From: Opitutaceae bacterium
GTDB taxonomy: Bacteria; Verrucomicrobiota; Verrucomicrobiia; Opitutales; Opitutaceae
NCBI GenBank assembly: GCA_030648295.1
Contig: JAUSID010000200.1
Coordinates: 1-64,000 of the forward strand
Length of the DNA stretch: 64,000 nt
Reading direction: 5' to 3'
A program made the position numbers and the translations under genes. Each line of letters starts with the position of its first letter. Position 1 is the first letter of the stretch. Shown here one piece after another: positions 23,786-32,129 of the stretch. The notes beneath the pieces were generated by a model. It searched no databases. It saw nothing but the letters and a program-made list of their open reading frames with translations, and was not told the origin of the DNA.

Positions 23786-25717
23786 TCACTCCAACTCCGA
23801 CCACCGCGCGAACGCCACCGCCAGTTCTTTCTCGATGGCGTCGAGTCGCGCGGTGGCATCGCGCACGTCCGCGCCGCCGGTTCTGAAGAACGCGGGATCG
23901 GCCAGCTTCGCGGTGAGTTTCACCTGCTCGGCTTCGAGCGCCTCGATCCGGACCGGCAACGCCTCGAGTTCAGCGCGTTCCTTGTTCGAAAGCTTGCGCG
24001 CTTTTTTCGGCGGAGCGACGACGGCAGCAGCCGCTTTCGCGTCCTGCTTCGCCTTTTCCTCCGCCGCCACCTGCGCGGCGGTCTTGGCCGCGCATTCCCG
24101 CTGCCAGTCGTCGTACCCGCCGATGTATTCGGAAATGACACCCTCGCCCTCGAACACCAGCAGGCTCGTGCACACTTCGTTGAGAAACGCACGGTCGTGG
24201 CTCACGAGCAGCACGGTGCCGCCGAATTCCACGAGCAAATCCTCGAGCAACTCGAGCGTCTCCGCGTCGAGATCGTTCGTCGGTTCGTCGAGCACGAGCA
24301 CGTTGGCCGGCTTGGTGAACAGCCGCGCCAGCAGCAGCCGGTTTCGTTCGCCGCCCGAGAGCGCACGGATCGGCGTTCGCGCCCGCGTCGGCTCGAACAG
24401 GAAATCCTCCAGGTACGAAATCACGTGCCGCGTCCGGCCATTGATGGTCACGGTCGCATTACCGTCCGCCACCGCGTCCTGGACGCGCATGGATTCATCA
24501 AGCTGCGCCCGCAGCTGATCGAAATAGACGATCTCGAGCCGCGTCCCGTGCTCGACGACTCCGCTCTGCGGTGCGAGCTGGCCGAGCATCAGCCGGAGCA
24601 GCGTGGTCTTGCCCGCGCCGTTCGGGCCGACGATGCCGACCTTGTCGCCCCGCTCGATCCGCGTGCTGAAATTGCGGACGACCCAGCGGTCCGGTGGCAT
24701 GGGCGTCCCGCCCATGTTGGAAAGTGGCACGGGCATCTTGCCCGTGTTTGAAAGTGGCATGGGCGTCTCGCCCATGTTGGAAGGATTGCCCTCAGACCAC
24801 GGGCGGGACGCCCGTGCCACGTCGGCCCCATATCGAAAGCTGACATTCTCGCAGGTGATGACCTTGAACCCGCTGCGCTCGGATTCCTGCGCGGTCAGCT
24901 TCGCGGTGCCAGCCCGCTCGCGCCGCGCCGCGCGTTCGACGCGCATCGCCTTCAGCGCGTTGATCCGGTTCATCGCACGCGAACGCTGCGCCTTCACCCC
25001 GCGGCGGATCCATTCCTCCTCCTGCGCGAGTTTTTTGTCGAATTGCGCGCGCTGCACCTCCTCCGCCTCGAGCACCGCCTGTTTCCGCACCAGGAACGTG
25101 TCGTAATCGCACTGCCAGCCGACGAGCTGGCCGCGGTCGACTTCGACGATCCGGGTCGCGAGTTTCTTCAGGAACGCGCGATCGTGCGTGACGAACAGCA
25201 ATGCGCCGCCCCACTCGAGCAGGAATTCCTCCAGCCATTGAATCGACTCGAGATCGAGATGGTTCGTCGGCTCGTCGAGCAGCAGGAGGTGCGGTTCCTC
25301 GACCAACCCCCGCGCGAGCAGCACGCGCCGCTTCTGCCCGGCCGAAAGCGCCGCGAAATCAATCGTCGCGGGCAGTCCCATCTTTTCCAGCAGCCGCTCC
25401 ACGCGATCGTGCCGCTCCCAGTCGTTGTGCTCTTCGAAACTGCCGCCTTCCCCTTCGACCACCGACTGCACGGTGCCGGTGATGCCAGCGGGAACTTCCT
25501 GGCGCAGCGTCGCGATGATGACGCCCGGCGAGCGAAACACCTGGCCGTCGTCCGGATTCAACTCACCGGCGATGACTTTCATCAGCGTGCTCTTGCCCGC
25601 GCCATTGCGGCCAACAAGGCAGACGCGTTCGCCGCGATCGAGCTGGAGATTGACGCGATCGAGCAGCGGTGCACCACCGAAGCTCAGGCTGACATCGAGA
25701 AGACTGACTATGGCCAT
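23786..25717 (-). CDS. ABC-F family ATPase (Uup-like), with an in-frame repeat insertion
   Basis: Starting at the ATG at 25717 (MAIVSLLDVSLSFGG) the product has 643 residues. It contains two ABC domains without membrane segments: Walker A GRNGAGKST and GPNGAGKTT, signatures LSAGQKRR and LSGGERNR, and Walker B LLLLDEPTNHLD and VLVLDEPTNDLD. A C-terminal coiled coil (about 560-643) follows, as in Uup. ABC-F proteins act on ribosomes or, for Uup, on DNA. Residues about 296-340, between SFRYG and WVVRNFSTRIERGDKVG, are encoded by dispersed palindromic repeats and read METPMPLS-like units. They fall just before the second ABC domain, on a surface turn, so the protein may tolerate them. The C-terminal gene end faces the composite repeat. 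Confidence 0.93.
   Translation of the reverse strand: MAIVSLLDVSLSFGGAPLLDRVNLQLDRGERVCLVGRNGAGKSTLMKVIAGELNPDDGQVFRSPGVIIATLRQEVPAGITGTVQSVVEGEGGSFEEHNDWERHDRVERLLEKMGLPATIDFAALSAGQKRRVLLARGLVEEPHLLLLDEPTNHLDLESIQWLEEFLLEWGGALLFVTHDRAFLKKLATRIVEVDRGQLVGWQCDYDTFLVRKQAVLEAEEVQRAQFDKKLAQEEEWIRRGVKAQRSRAMNRINALKAMRVERAARRERAGTAKLTAQESERSGFKVITCENVSFRYGADVARASRPWSEGNPSNMGETPMPLSNTGKMPVPLSNMGGTPMPPDRWVVRNFSTRIERGDKVGIVGPNGAGKTTLLRLMLGQLAPQSGVVEHGTRLEIVYFDQLRAQLDESMRVQDAVADGNATVTINGRTRHVISYLEDFLFEPTRARTPIRALSGGERNRLLLARLFTKPANVLVLDEPTNDLDAETLELLEDLLVEFGGTVLLVSHDRAFLNEVCTSLLVFEGEGVISEYIGGYDDWQRECAAKTAAQVAAEEKAKQDAKAAAAVVAPPKKARKLSNKERAELEALPVRIEALEAEQVKLTAKLADPAFFRTGGADVRDATARLDAIEKELAVAFARWSELE
24697..24830. 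repeat. GGGCGTCTCGCCC palindrome cluster inside the ABC-F gene
   Basis: Three tandem units, GGCATGGGCGTCCCGCCCAT, GGCACGGGCATCTTGCCCGT and GGCATGGGCGTCTCGCCCAT, are separated by GTTGGAAAGT-like spacers and followed by ACCACGGGCGGGACGCCCGT. The same family occurs at about 6165-6240, 55270-55412 and 59700-60000 in non-coding DNA. Here it keeps the reading frame open. Confidence 0.8.
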
Positions 25718-25902
25718 GGGAACCCGCCACCCTCGCGACGACCCGCGTTGAAGGCAAGGCCCAGTCTTGCCGTGAAACGCGGCCGTGCCACGCGGGCGCC
25801 GCAAATGAATTTATCCGCTGACGGTCAGTGCGACCGGGGGCGGTCGCGCTCCCAGCGGACGAATCCTTGCCATCGCGTTCGCGGCCGGCAGCGTCGGTTT
25901 TC

Positions 25903-26664
25903 ATGCCCGCGCCGCCCGTGCCACGCTACAACGTCCTCGGCGTTGGCGTCTCCGCGCTGACGCTGTCGCAGGCGCGCGACCTCGTGGTCGGCATCCGCGA
26001 CACCACCCACAACGGCTACATCTGCCTCGGCACGGCTCACGGGCTAACCGAGGCACGCACCGACGCCGAGTTGCGAAGGATCTACAATCAGTCGTGGTTG
26101 ACGACCCCCGACGGCATGCCGCTCGTCTGGCTCGGTCCGCGCGGCGTCGAGCGCGTGTACGGGCCCGACTTGATGGCCGCGGTTTGTGATGCGGGACGAA
26201 ACGTAGGACTGCGGCACTTCCTTTTTGGTGGCGTCGCCGGCGTAGCGGAGGAACTAGGCGCGAGGCTGACCGCGCGATTTCCCGGACTGAACATCGCCGG
26301 CACGTTTACTCCGCCGTTTCGCCGGCTCGACGCCGCGGAGTTCCGCGCGCTCCAGGCGGATGTCGCGCTCGCGCGGCCCGATGTCATGTGGGTCGGGCTG
26401 GGTACGCCGAAGCAGGAAAAATTCATGGCGCAACACTGGCGTGACCTCGATGCCGGCGTGCTCATCGGCGTCGGCGCCGCGTTCGATTTCCATTCCGGCC
26501 GGGTGCGGCAGGCTCCGCGCTGGATTCAGCGCCGCGGATTCGAGTGGCTCTTCCGCCTCGCGACCGAGCCGCGTCGACTCGGCCCGCGCTACTTTAAGAC
26601 CAACCCGCTGTTCGTCCTGCATCTGCTGGGACAGAAGCTCGGACTGAAGCGGTACGATCTCTGA
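25903..26664 (+). CDS. WecG/TagA/CpsF-family glycosyltransferase
   Basis: The ATG at 25903 (MPAPPVPRYNVLGVGVSALT) gives 253 residues, the usual size. Family motifs are NGYICLGTAHGLTEARTDAE, LTTPDGMPLVWLGPRGVERV, YGPDLMAAVCDAG and the very conserved VMWVGLGTPKQEKFMAQHWR, then GVGAAFDFHSGRVRQAPRWI and FEWLFRLATEPRRLGPRYFK. These GT26 enzymes transfer ManNAc-uronate, ManNAc or similar residues onto lipid-linked sugars in surface polysaccharide synthesis at the cytoplasmic face. No other polysaccharide genes are adjacent. A repeat-like GAGCGTGAGCGAG stretch follows at 26670-26750. Confidence 0.93.
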   Translation: MPAPPVPRYNVLGVGVSALTLSQARDLVVGIRDTTHNGYICLGTAHGLTEARTDAELRRIYNQSWLTTPDGMPLVWLGPRGVERVYGPDLMAAVCDAGRNVGLRHFLFGGVAGVAEELGARLTARFPGLNIAGTFTPPFRRLDAAEFRALQADVALARPDVMWVGLGTPKQEKFMAQHWRDLDAGVLIGVGAAFDFHSGRVRQAPRWIQRRGFEWLFRLATEPRRLGPRYFKTNPLFVLHLLGQKLGLKRYDL

Positions 26665-26751
26665 CCGTGGCCACGAGCGTGAGCGAGTGGAGGCTCTCGT
26701 AACAGCGAGCGCCAGCGAGCCGAACCAGCCACGGCTCGGTGGCGCTCGCCG

Positions 26752-28248
26752 CTACTTCACCCAGCTGGGATCCTGGATGATGAACTGCCAGCGACCGCGG
26801 TATTGGCCGAGTTCCCCGTAGAATCGAATCGTCGCGCCGGCCGGATGTTCCGCGCGCAGTTTCGTACGCAGCGCCTCGTCGTAACTCCAAACATCATACG
26901 TCTCGCCGAGGTATTCGACTGCGAGCCGCTCATTGGCCGCGACGCGGCCGTCGACCCGAAAAATTTTCCCCTTGTACGCGTCCGTCCGAATCGATCCGCC
27001 GGGCGGCACTTTCGCTGGCGTCAGCGCGATCGCGGCGAGGTCGAGTTTGTCGTAGCCAATCTTCGTCGGCGCCGCGGCGCCGCTCCCCTCGTCCGACGGC
27101 TTGCGCAGCGCGAGGTATCGATCCGCGTGACCGTCGCCCACGGTCGTGAATTTCGCCGAGACGGGAAAATGATCCGAGAAGCCCGAACCGGTCGCACCCT
27201 CGCCGGACCAGCGAACGGGCAGCCCCTTGTCATCGGCGTTCAGGCCGGCGAATTTTCCAACGGCGAACGAATTGTCGACGTACTGCACGCCGCGAAAATC
27301 GTAGAGTCCGCGCGTGATGATGAGGTGCATCAACGTGCCCCATTCGCCGCGGAACGTGTCGCTGCCGCGCTGCTCCGGCGAAAGTTCATACCACAGGTTG
27401 TAGAGATCGCGGTCCGGCCGGCGCACGGCGAGCTCGTTGCCTTGCGAGCGCAGAACATCGTTCATCGCGGCCGTCTTCATCGCCGGATACCGCTGCTTCT
27501 GGTTGTACTGCGAATTGAAGTCGCCACCGAGAATGATGTCCGCGTTCGGGTCGGCGCGCAGGATCTCGTCCAGTCGCTGGCGCAACGTCCGGGCGTTCTC
27601 GATCCGCGTCGGCTCGGTCACGGGATCACCCGCGCCGGATTTCCAGTGGTTCGCGAACACGTACAACGGCGCGCCGTCCACTTCGACCTCCACTTCGAGA
27701 ATCGCGCGGGCATCGACCGTCGGATGCGAACGCGCCGCTTTTACCGGAAAACGCGTCAACACCACGTTCTTCTGCTCGAGCGGCCGGTTCGTGCCCGGCG
27801 CGATCAAATCCGCGGCGGCCACGACGTGATAGCCCGTCACGCCCGCGTCGGCCAGCGCCTTGACCAGCAGCGCCTCCGCGGGAAGGTCGGCGATCTCGCG
27901 ATTCAGCTTCGGGCCGATCATCTCCTCGAGCTTCATCCCGGCGTAGCGGCGAAGAATCGCATCGTAGTCCAATGGCGTGGTCGCCGGCGTGTGATCCACC
28001 TCCACCTCCGCAAGAATGAGAACATCCGGCCCACGGCCCTCTTCGAACCGGGCGATGACGCGCGCGATGTTCTTCAGCTTCGTCAATGCATGCGCCGGCG
28101 TGTAACGCGCCGGCTGGTATTCCTCGAAGCCCGCGAGCCCGTCGAGATCGACGAGGTTCTCCACGTTATACGCGACGACCGTGAACGGGCGCGCGGCTGC
28201 GGTCAGCGCGACGACCAAGCTCAAGGCGACGCCGAAAAATATTCTCAT
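26752..28248 (-). CDS. Exported endonuclease/exonuclease/phosphatase-family protein
   Basis: From the ATG at 28248 (MRIFFGVALSLVVALTAAAR, a signal peptide) the product has 498 residues. The EEP catalytic pattern is visible: FTVVAYNVENL near the mature N-terminus, LILAEVEVD, VFANHWKSGAG, IILGGDFNSQYN and SGFSDHFPVSAKF. These supply the metal-binding Asn/Glu and the catalytic Asp/His set. The last 120 residues (after about 380) form an additional domain ending WSYDEALRTKLRAEHPAGA and a Trp-rich tail, resembling an OB-like nucleic-acid-binding fold. It probably acts as a secreted nuclease or phosphodiesterase for nutrient scavenging. Confidence 0.88.
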   Translation of the reverse strand: MRIFFGVALSLVVALTAAARPFTVVAYNVENLVDLDGLAGFEEYQPARYTPAHALTKLKNIARVIARFEEGRGPDVLILAEVEVDHTPATTPLDYDAILRRYAGMKLEEMIGPKLNREIADLPAEALLVKALADAGVTGYHVVAAADLIAPGTNRPLEQKNVVLTRFPVKAARSHPTVDARAILEVEVEVDGAPLYVFANHWKSGAGDPVTEPTRIENARTLRQRLDEILRADPNADIILGGDFNSQYNQKQRYPAMKTAAMNDVLRSQGNELAVRRPDRDLYNLWYELSPEQRGSDTFRGEWGTLMHLIITRGLYDFRGVQYVDNSFAVGKFAGLNADDKGLPVRWSGEGATGSGFSDHFPVSAKFTTVGDGHADRYLALRKPSDEGSGAAAPTKIGYDKLDLAAIALTPAKVPPGGSIRTDAYKGKIFRVDGRVAANERLAVEYLGETYDVWSYDEALRTKLRAEHPAGATIRFYGELGQYRGRWQFIIQDPSWVK

Positions 28249-28303
28249 CGACGTGAGCGTGTGACGGGTGCCGCAGGGATGCAATCGCGCGCCGGATCGC
28301 GCC

Positions 28304-28338
28304 AAAAAAAAGCCCCGGAAGCCATCGCTTCCGGAGCT
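28304..28338 (-). terminator. Rho-independent terminator
   Basis: On the minus strand GCTCCGGAAG, a six-base loop and CTTCCGGGGC form a 10-bp stem (one G-U pair) followed by eight T. It lies 30 bp beyond the stop of the exported hypothetical gene (28369). Confidence 0.85.
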
Positions 28339-28368
28339 TCGACCTATCCGAAACAAAACGTCGTCGGA

Positions 28369-29061
28369 TTAGCGGACTCCCGCGGCGGCATCGATGGCCG
28401 TCAGCGCGGACGAATACACCTGGAAGTCCGACGCGAGCTTGGCCCGCGCGGCGTCCCACCCCTGCTGTGTGGCCTTGCGCGCGTCCCTCAGGCTATCGCG
28501 CAGGGCGCGCTCCGCGCGCTTCACTTCATCGTCCGCGGTCTTGAACTGCGCGCGACCACTGGCGCTCATCTCGCTCATGGTGGCGCGCACGCCGCGCATT
28601 GCGCCTTCGGCCGTCTTCATCGCCGCCTCAATGTCGGAGATGAGCTGCGTGTGGGCGCTAAAATCGGCGCTGCTAAGCGTCGTCTCCAGCTGTGTCGCAT
28701 TCAACGCGGCCGCCACACCGGTGGTGGACCGACCGGTCGGCGTGAGCACCGTGACCGTGCTTGCCGGCGCCGGTTGCATGATCGCGACGCGGGCCTCCGG
28801 CGCGCGCTCGATGTTCGTGGCGCGCGTGTTCGGCGGCACGTTGTCGTCGATCGCGAGCCCGTTCGGCGGATTGATATCATCCGCGGGCCGTGCCGCCGGG
28901 AGCGGCGCGCGGCTGCCATTGCTGCCATCCTGCACGGCCGGCGGCGTAATCACGACAGGACGATTGGAATTGGTGGTGTACTGCGCAGACGCGGTCGAAA
29001 AGCCGGCAGGCGCGACGGCCACCAAGGCTAACATCGCAAGACAAGTGTTCGGGTATTTCAT
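28369..29061 (-). CDS. Exported hypothetical protein with helical C-terminal half
   Basis: The ATG at 29061 (MKYPNTCLAMLALVAVAPAG) gives 230 residues with a signal peptide ending near ASAQ. Residues 25-110 are Pro/Asn/Thr-rich and probably disordered. Residues about 120-230 are strongly helical and amphipathic (LISDIEAAMKTAEGAMRGVR, EVKRAERALRDSLRDARKAT), suggesting a periplasmic coiled-coil protein. I do not recognise the family. It has its own terminator and is divergently placed from the ABC-antiporter operon. Upstream in-frame extensions beyond 29061 are not supported. Confidence 0.8.
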   Translation of the reverse strand: MKYPNTCLAMLALVAVAPAGFSTASAQYTTNSNRPVVITPPAVQDGSNGSRAPLPAARPADDINPPNGLAIDDNVPPNTRATNIERAPEARVAIMQPAPASTVTVLTPTGRSTTGVAAALNATQLETTLSSADFSAHTQLISDIEAAMKTAEGAMRGVRATMSEMSASGRAQFKTADDEVKRAERALRDSLRDARKATQQGWDAARAKLASDFQVYSSALTAIDAAAGVR

Positions 29062-29268
29062 AAACAAAGTTCCTTTTCTGGTTCGTGGTTTAGAGCGCCC
29101 GGACGTATCCACGTTGCGCATCCAATTTTCTTTTTCGTGGGAACCCTCGCGTCCTGCATCGTGCAATTCAGTCCTGCGCCCCAGCCCACCCCGGTTTGGC
29201 ACCCCAGATCCGCGGGCCCGCGGTACCCATTTGACGAAACGCGGCGCGGCTCGACATCCTCGCGGCGA

Positions 29269-30057
29269 ATGCAGCCGGTCCTTGCGGTCAAAAATCTCCG
29301 CGTCGCGCGTGGGCGCGCGACAATCTTGCGCGGGCTCGACTGGCGCGTCGATCGCGGCGAGCACTGGGTGATACTCGGCGCCAACGGTTCGGGAAAAACG
29401 TCGCTGCTCAAGGCGCTTACGGGTTATCTGTCGCCCACGGCAGGCGAAATTTCGCTCCTGGGCCGCCAATATGGCGCATGCGACTGGCGGGAGCTGCGAT
29501 TGCGGATCGGCGTCGTCACCAGCGCGTTCGCGACGTCGATTCCACCCGCGGAGCCTGTGATCGAAACGGTGGAGAGTGGAAAGTACGCGCAGCTCGATCT
29601 TTGGCACCGCACCACGCCAGCGGACCGCGCGGCCGCCAACCGGTGGCTGCGCTTCGTCGGACTGGCCCAAATCGCGGACCGCGAGTGGGCTTATCTCTCG
29701 CAGGGCGAGCGGCAGCGCGTATTGATTGCGCGCGCGCTCATGGCGCGGCCGCGTTTGCTGATTCTCGATGAGCCGTGCGCGGGACTCGATCCGGTGGCAC
29801 GCGAACATTTCCTGCGCTTCGTCGCGCGTCTCGCACGATCGCGGCGCTCCGCGCCCGCACTCGTGCTGGTGACCCATCACGTGGAGGAAATCACGCCGGG
29901 GTTCACCCATGCCTTGCTCCTTCGCGCCGGCGAAATCGTGGCGGCCGGCCCGCGCGACGAGGTCCTCACGTCGGCGAACCTCTCCGCCACATTCGGCGAG
30001 CGAATGACCCTCACGCGCTCCGGCCCGCGACTGCGGCTGGAGTTTGCCGCTTCGTGA
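29269..30057 (+). CDS. ABC transporter ATP-binding protein (ModF/YbbL-like)
   Basis: Starting at the ATG at 29269 (MQPVLAVKNLRVARGRATIL) the product has 262 residues. Walker A is LGANGSGKTSLLKAL, the signature YLSQGERQRVLIARALMARP, Walker B LLILDEPCAGLDPVAREHFL and the H-loop VTHHVEEITPGFTHALLL. The signature SQGE replaces the usual SGGQ. It belongs to the single-domain group near ModF. The stop overlaps the GTG start of the CaCA antiporter gene by four bases, an unusual pairing. Whether the ATPase acts on that protein or on another permease is unknown. Confidence 0.9.
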   Translation: MQPVLAVKNLRVARGRATILRGLDWRVDRGEHWVILGANGSGKTSLLKALTGYLSPTAGEISLLGRQYGACDWRELRLRIGVVTSAFATSIPPAEPVIETVESGKYAQLDLWHRTTPADRAAANRWLRFVGLAQIADREWAYLSQGERQRVLIARALMARPRLLILDEPCAGLDPVAREHFLRFVARLARSRRSAPALVLVTHHVEEITPGFTHALLLRAGEIVAAGPRDEVLTSANLSATFGERMTLTRSGPRLRLEFAAS

Positions 30058-31079
30058 ACCCGCTCTCGGAAGCAATCGACGCGCTCGGAATCGCGAACGT
30101 CTGGACGTATCTCGCGCTGTTCCTCGCCACGTCACTGCTCATGATCTGGCGGCTCGAGGCGCTGCTCGATCACGGACTCGAGGGGACCGCGCTCGGGACG
30201 CTCGTGATGCCCTACTGCTCGGGCCTCGGAAATTTGCTGTTTGTCGGGATCATCGCGTCGCGACACGGGCCGGGTGGCGAGGTGTTGATCAACTGTCTCG
30301 TCAACAACGTCACCAATCTCACCGTAATCCTCGGGCTGCCGGCACTGTTCTGGGGACTGCGGCTCGAGCGCGCGAAGCAGATCGCGAAGCCATCGCGGGC
30401 GGCGAAAAAATCCGGTGCCGGCGCTGCGGCCGAAACCGCGCGACAGCTCAACCGGCTTTCCTTGCTGCTTACGCTCGTTGCCGTGGTTTTTTTCAGCGGC
30501 CTCACATGGGCGCTCGGCGCGGACGGGCGTCTCGACGCGAGCGACGGATTGGTACTGGTTGGACTTTTTCTCTTCTGGCAGTCGTTCCAGGTTTTCGACG
30601 TCCTGAAGCACAATGTGCGGCAGCGCCGCTCGTTCAGCCCGCTGTTCTACCTGGATCTTTTTTTCGTGTTGCTCTGCGGCTACGGTCTCTACGCCAGCAT
30701 CGACTGGCTGGTCAGCTGGCTGTCGGGCCAGGATGGTTCATTCGTGAACGCGGGCAATCTCGGCTGGCTGAGTGGCTGGCTCATGGTACTGCCCAACGCG
30801 CTGCTCGCGTTCTTTTATGCCGCACGCCAGCGGGCCGACATCGCCTACGCATCGCAGGTCGGCGACGGCCACATTTGTATTCCGCTGTGCCTGGGCCTGA
30901 GCGCGATCTTGGAGCCGATCGCGCTGCCACATTTCTTTGAAACCGGATTGGTGATCCTGATTGGCGCCGCCACGATTCACCTCGTGTGCGTGCTTATGGC
31001 CGACGGGCTGCCCCGATGGATGGGTTGGCCGCTGCTCGCCGCCTACGCGTGGTTCGTCGGCTCGGGTTTGCTGACCTGA
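30054..31079 (+). CDS. Sodium:calcium-type (CaCA) antiporter
   Basis: A GTG at 30054 gives 341 residues (MNPLSEAIDALGIANVWTYL). About ten hydrophobic helices are visible. The two inverted alpha-repeats are GNLLFVGIIASRHGPGGEVL followed by NCLVNNVTNLTVILGLPAL, and GWLMVLPNALLAFFYAARQR followed by VGDGHICIPLCLGLSAI. The usual GxNxxVTNLT-type cation-site residues are recognisable in repeat 1 (NNVTNLT), while repeat 2 diverges (GDGHIC). These proteins exchange sodium or protons for calcium across the inner membrane. It is translationally coupled (GTGA) to the ABC ATPase upstream. Two long palindromes follow the gene. Confidence 0.85.
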   Translation: MNPLSEAIDALGIANVWTYLALFLATSLLMIWRLEALLDHGLEGTALGTLVMPYCSGLGNLLFVGIIASRHGPGGEVLINCLVNNVTNLTVILGLPALFWGLRLERAKQIAKPSRAAKKSGAGAAAETARQLNRLSLLLTLVAVVFFSGLTWALGADGRLDASDGLVLVGLFLFWQSFQVFDVLKHNVRQRRSFSPLFYLDLFFVLLCGYGLYASIDWLVSWLSGQDGSFVNAGNLGWLSGWLMVLPNALLAFFYAARQRADIAYASQVGDGHICIPLCLGLSAILEPIALPHFFETGLVILIGAATIHLVCVLMADGLPRWMGWPLLAAYAWFVGSGLLT

Positions 31080-31173
31080 CGCGCGCCGCTTCACTCCCGC
31101 CCGTCGCGCCTCTGTCGTACCCCCGTCGGCCGTGGCCATCCCTTCGTCGGCAAGAGCATACCTTTCCCGGCTG

Positions 31174-31207
31174 CCAGTTTTGTGTCACAGGTGTGACATA
31201 AAACTGG
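31174..31207. repeat. 34-bp near-perfect palindrome, copy 1
   Basis: The left arm begins CCAGTTTTGTGTCACAG and the right arm ends GTGACATAAAACTGG. One arm mismatch and a changed centre distinguish it from copy 2, 88 bp downstream. It lies between convergent genes and is preceded by the same CCGGCTG hexa/heptamer as copy 2. Confidence 0.8.
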
Positions 31208-31261
31208 TCGATTCGGGCGGCGAGGAGCGGGTTTCCCCTCTGAGCGCCGCAAACCCGGCTG

Positions 31262-31295
31262 CCAGTTTTGTGTCACACGTGTGACACAAAACTGG
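31262..31295. repeat. 34-bp perfect palindrome, copy 2
   Basis: The 17-bp left arm CCAGTTTTGTGTCACAC is followed directly by its exact inverse. With copy 1 it forms a twin palindrome like a BIME between the antiporter gene and the minus-strand gene ending at 31327. It could act as a bidirectional terminator, a transcript stabiliser or a protein-binding site. Confidence 0.85.
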
Positions 31296-31326
31296 TCGCT
31301 CGGGAGCGTTGGAGAAAACGAGCTGG

Positions 31327-31746
31327 CTATTCCTCGAGCGGATCGGCGCGGAACTTCTCGCTGAGGTCGAACAACATGGCCTGCGCGTTGAGCCACTTCG
31401 CGTCGCCGCGAATCTCTTCCATCGAACGCACCGTGTGGTTCAACACGAGATAGCTCGAGGCGCCAATCTTCATGAACGCATCGTAGCGGGTTTTGACCGC
31501 GTCGGGGACGAACTCGAGATCACCCTCGGTGAAACTTTTTCCCGCCGTGAGGGCGCGGAGCGGTTCGGCGTCGTCCGTTAGCGCGCGGCGAAACGCATCG
31601 GGCCGCGGCCCGAAATACGCGAGCACACCACCGGTTTTGGGCGCCACGCCCAGAATCGCCCATTCGTCGAACACCGGCTGCAAATATGCGACGCGCATGC
31701 GTTCCAGGCTGGCTTGAATGTGGCGGCGGGCGGTATCGAGATCCAT
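31327..31746 (-). CDS. Conserved-looking hypothetical protein
   Basis: I choose the ATG at 31746 (MDLDTARRHIQASLERMRVA), giving 139 residues. An ATG at 31782 is possible. The product is soluble, mixed alpha/beta, with segments VFDEWAILGVAPKTGGVLAY and IGASSYLVLNHTVRSMEEIR. No signal peptide or known motif is seen. It follows the small lipoprotein-like gene by about 95 bp and could be the third gene of the CBS operon. Function unknown. Confidence 0.7.
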   Translation of the reverse strand: MDLDTARRHIQASLERMRVAYLQPVFDEWAILGVAPKTGGVLAYFGPRPDAFRRALTDDAEPLRALTAGKSFTEGDLEFVPDAVKTRYDAFMKIGASSYLVLNHTVRSMEEIRGDAKWLNAQAMLFDLSEKFRADPLEE

Positions 31747-31841
31747 CTGCCGCGAGAAAGGTGAAACGGCGGCGCGATGCAAGCCGCCGGATGCGATCCC
31801 ATGCCGCCCCTTCGCACGTTCACCGATTCTTCAAACGTCCG

Positions 31842-32129
31842 TCACCGTCCAAGTCGCACCACGTCACCCGACGCCCGCGCGGCGCTCATCGCGAGTTTTC
31901 CGGTGGAAGTGACAACGGTTCCCGCCGTTTCTGCCGCCACAACAATGGTCGTCGCGGCGAGTTTCACCGGCGCGGTCACCGCTTTGCCGATCATACATCC
32001 GCCAACACCTGCACCGAACAGCGCGGCGCCGAGCCACGCGCCAGCAACGTGAAAAATTCGACGTGCGCGCTCGGGCGCGGCGCGCCGAACATCACCGTCG
32101 CGATCACTCCAACGCAAACTCCTGCTCAA
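31842..32129 (-). CDS. Small putative lipoprotein
   Basis: The 95-residue frame starts at a TTG whose last two bases overlap the TGA of the CBS-domain gene (TTGA). That supports this start by coupling. Residues 24-45 (RIFHVAGAWLGAALFGAGVG then GC) look like a lipoprotein signal with Cys45 as acylation site. The rest (APVKLAATTIVVAAETAGTV) is an Ala/Thr/Val-rich repeat-like tail. An internal TTG four codons in is an alternative start. Family unknown. Confidence 0.6.
   Translation of the reverse strand: MSRSLRWSDRDGDVRRAAPERARRIFHVAGAWLGAALFGAGVGGCMIGKAVTAPVKLAATTIVVAAETAGTVVTSTGKLAMSAARASGDVVRLGR

Noticed and set aside
29061-30135. N-terminal extension of the exported hypothetical protein to 588 residues
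   Set aside because: The extension is antisense to the ABC ATPase gene and lacks conservation. The ATG at 29061 starts a proper signal peptide.
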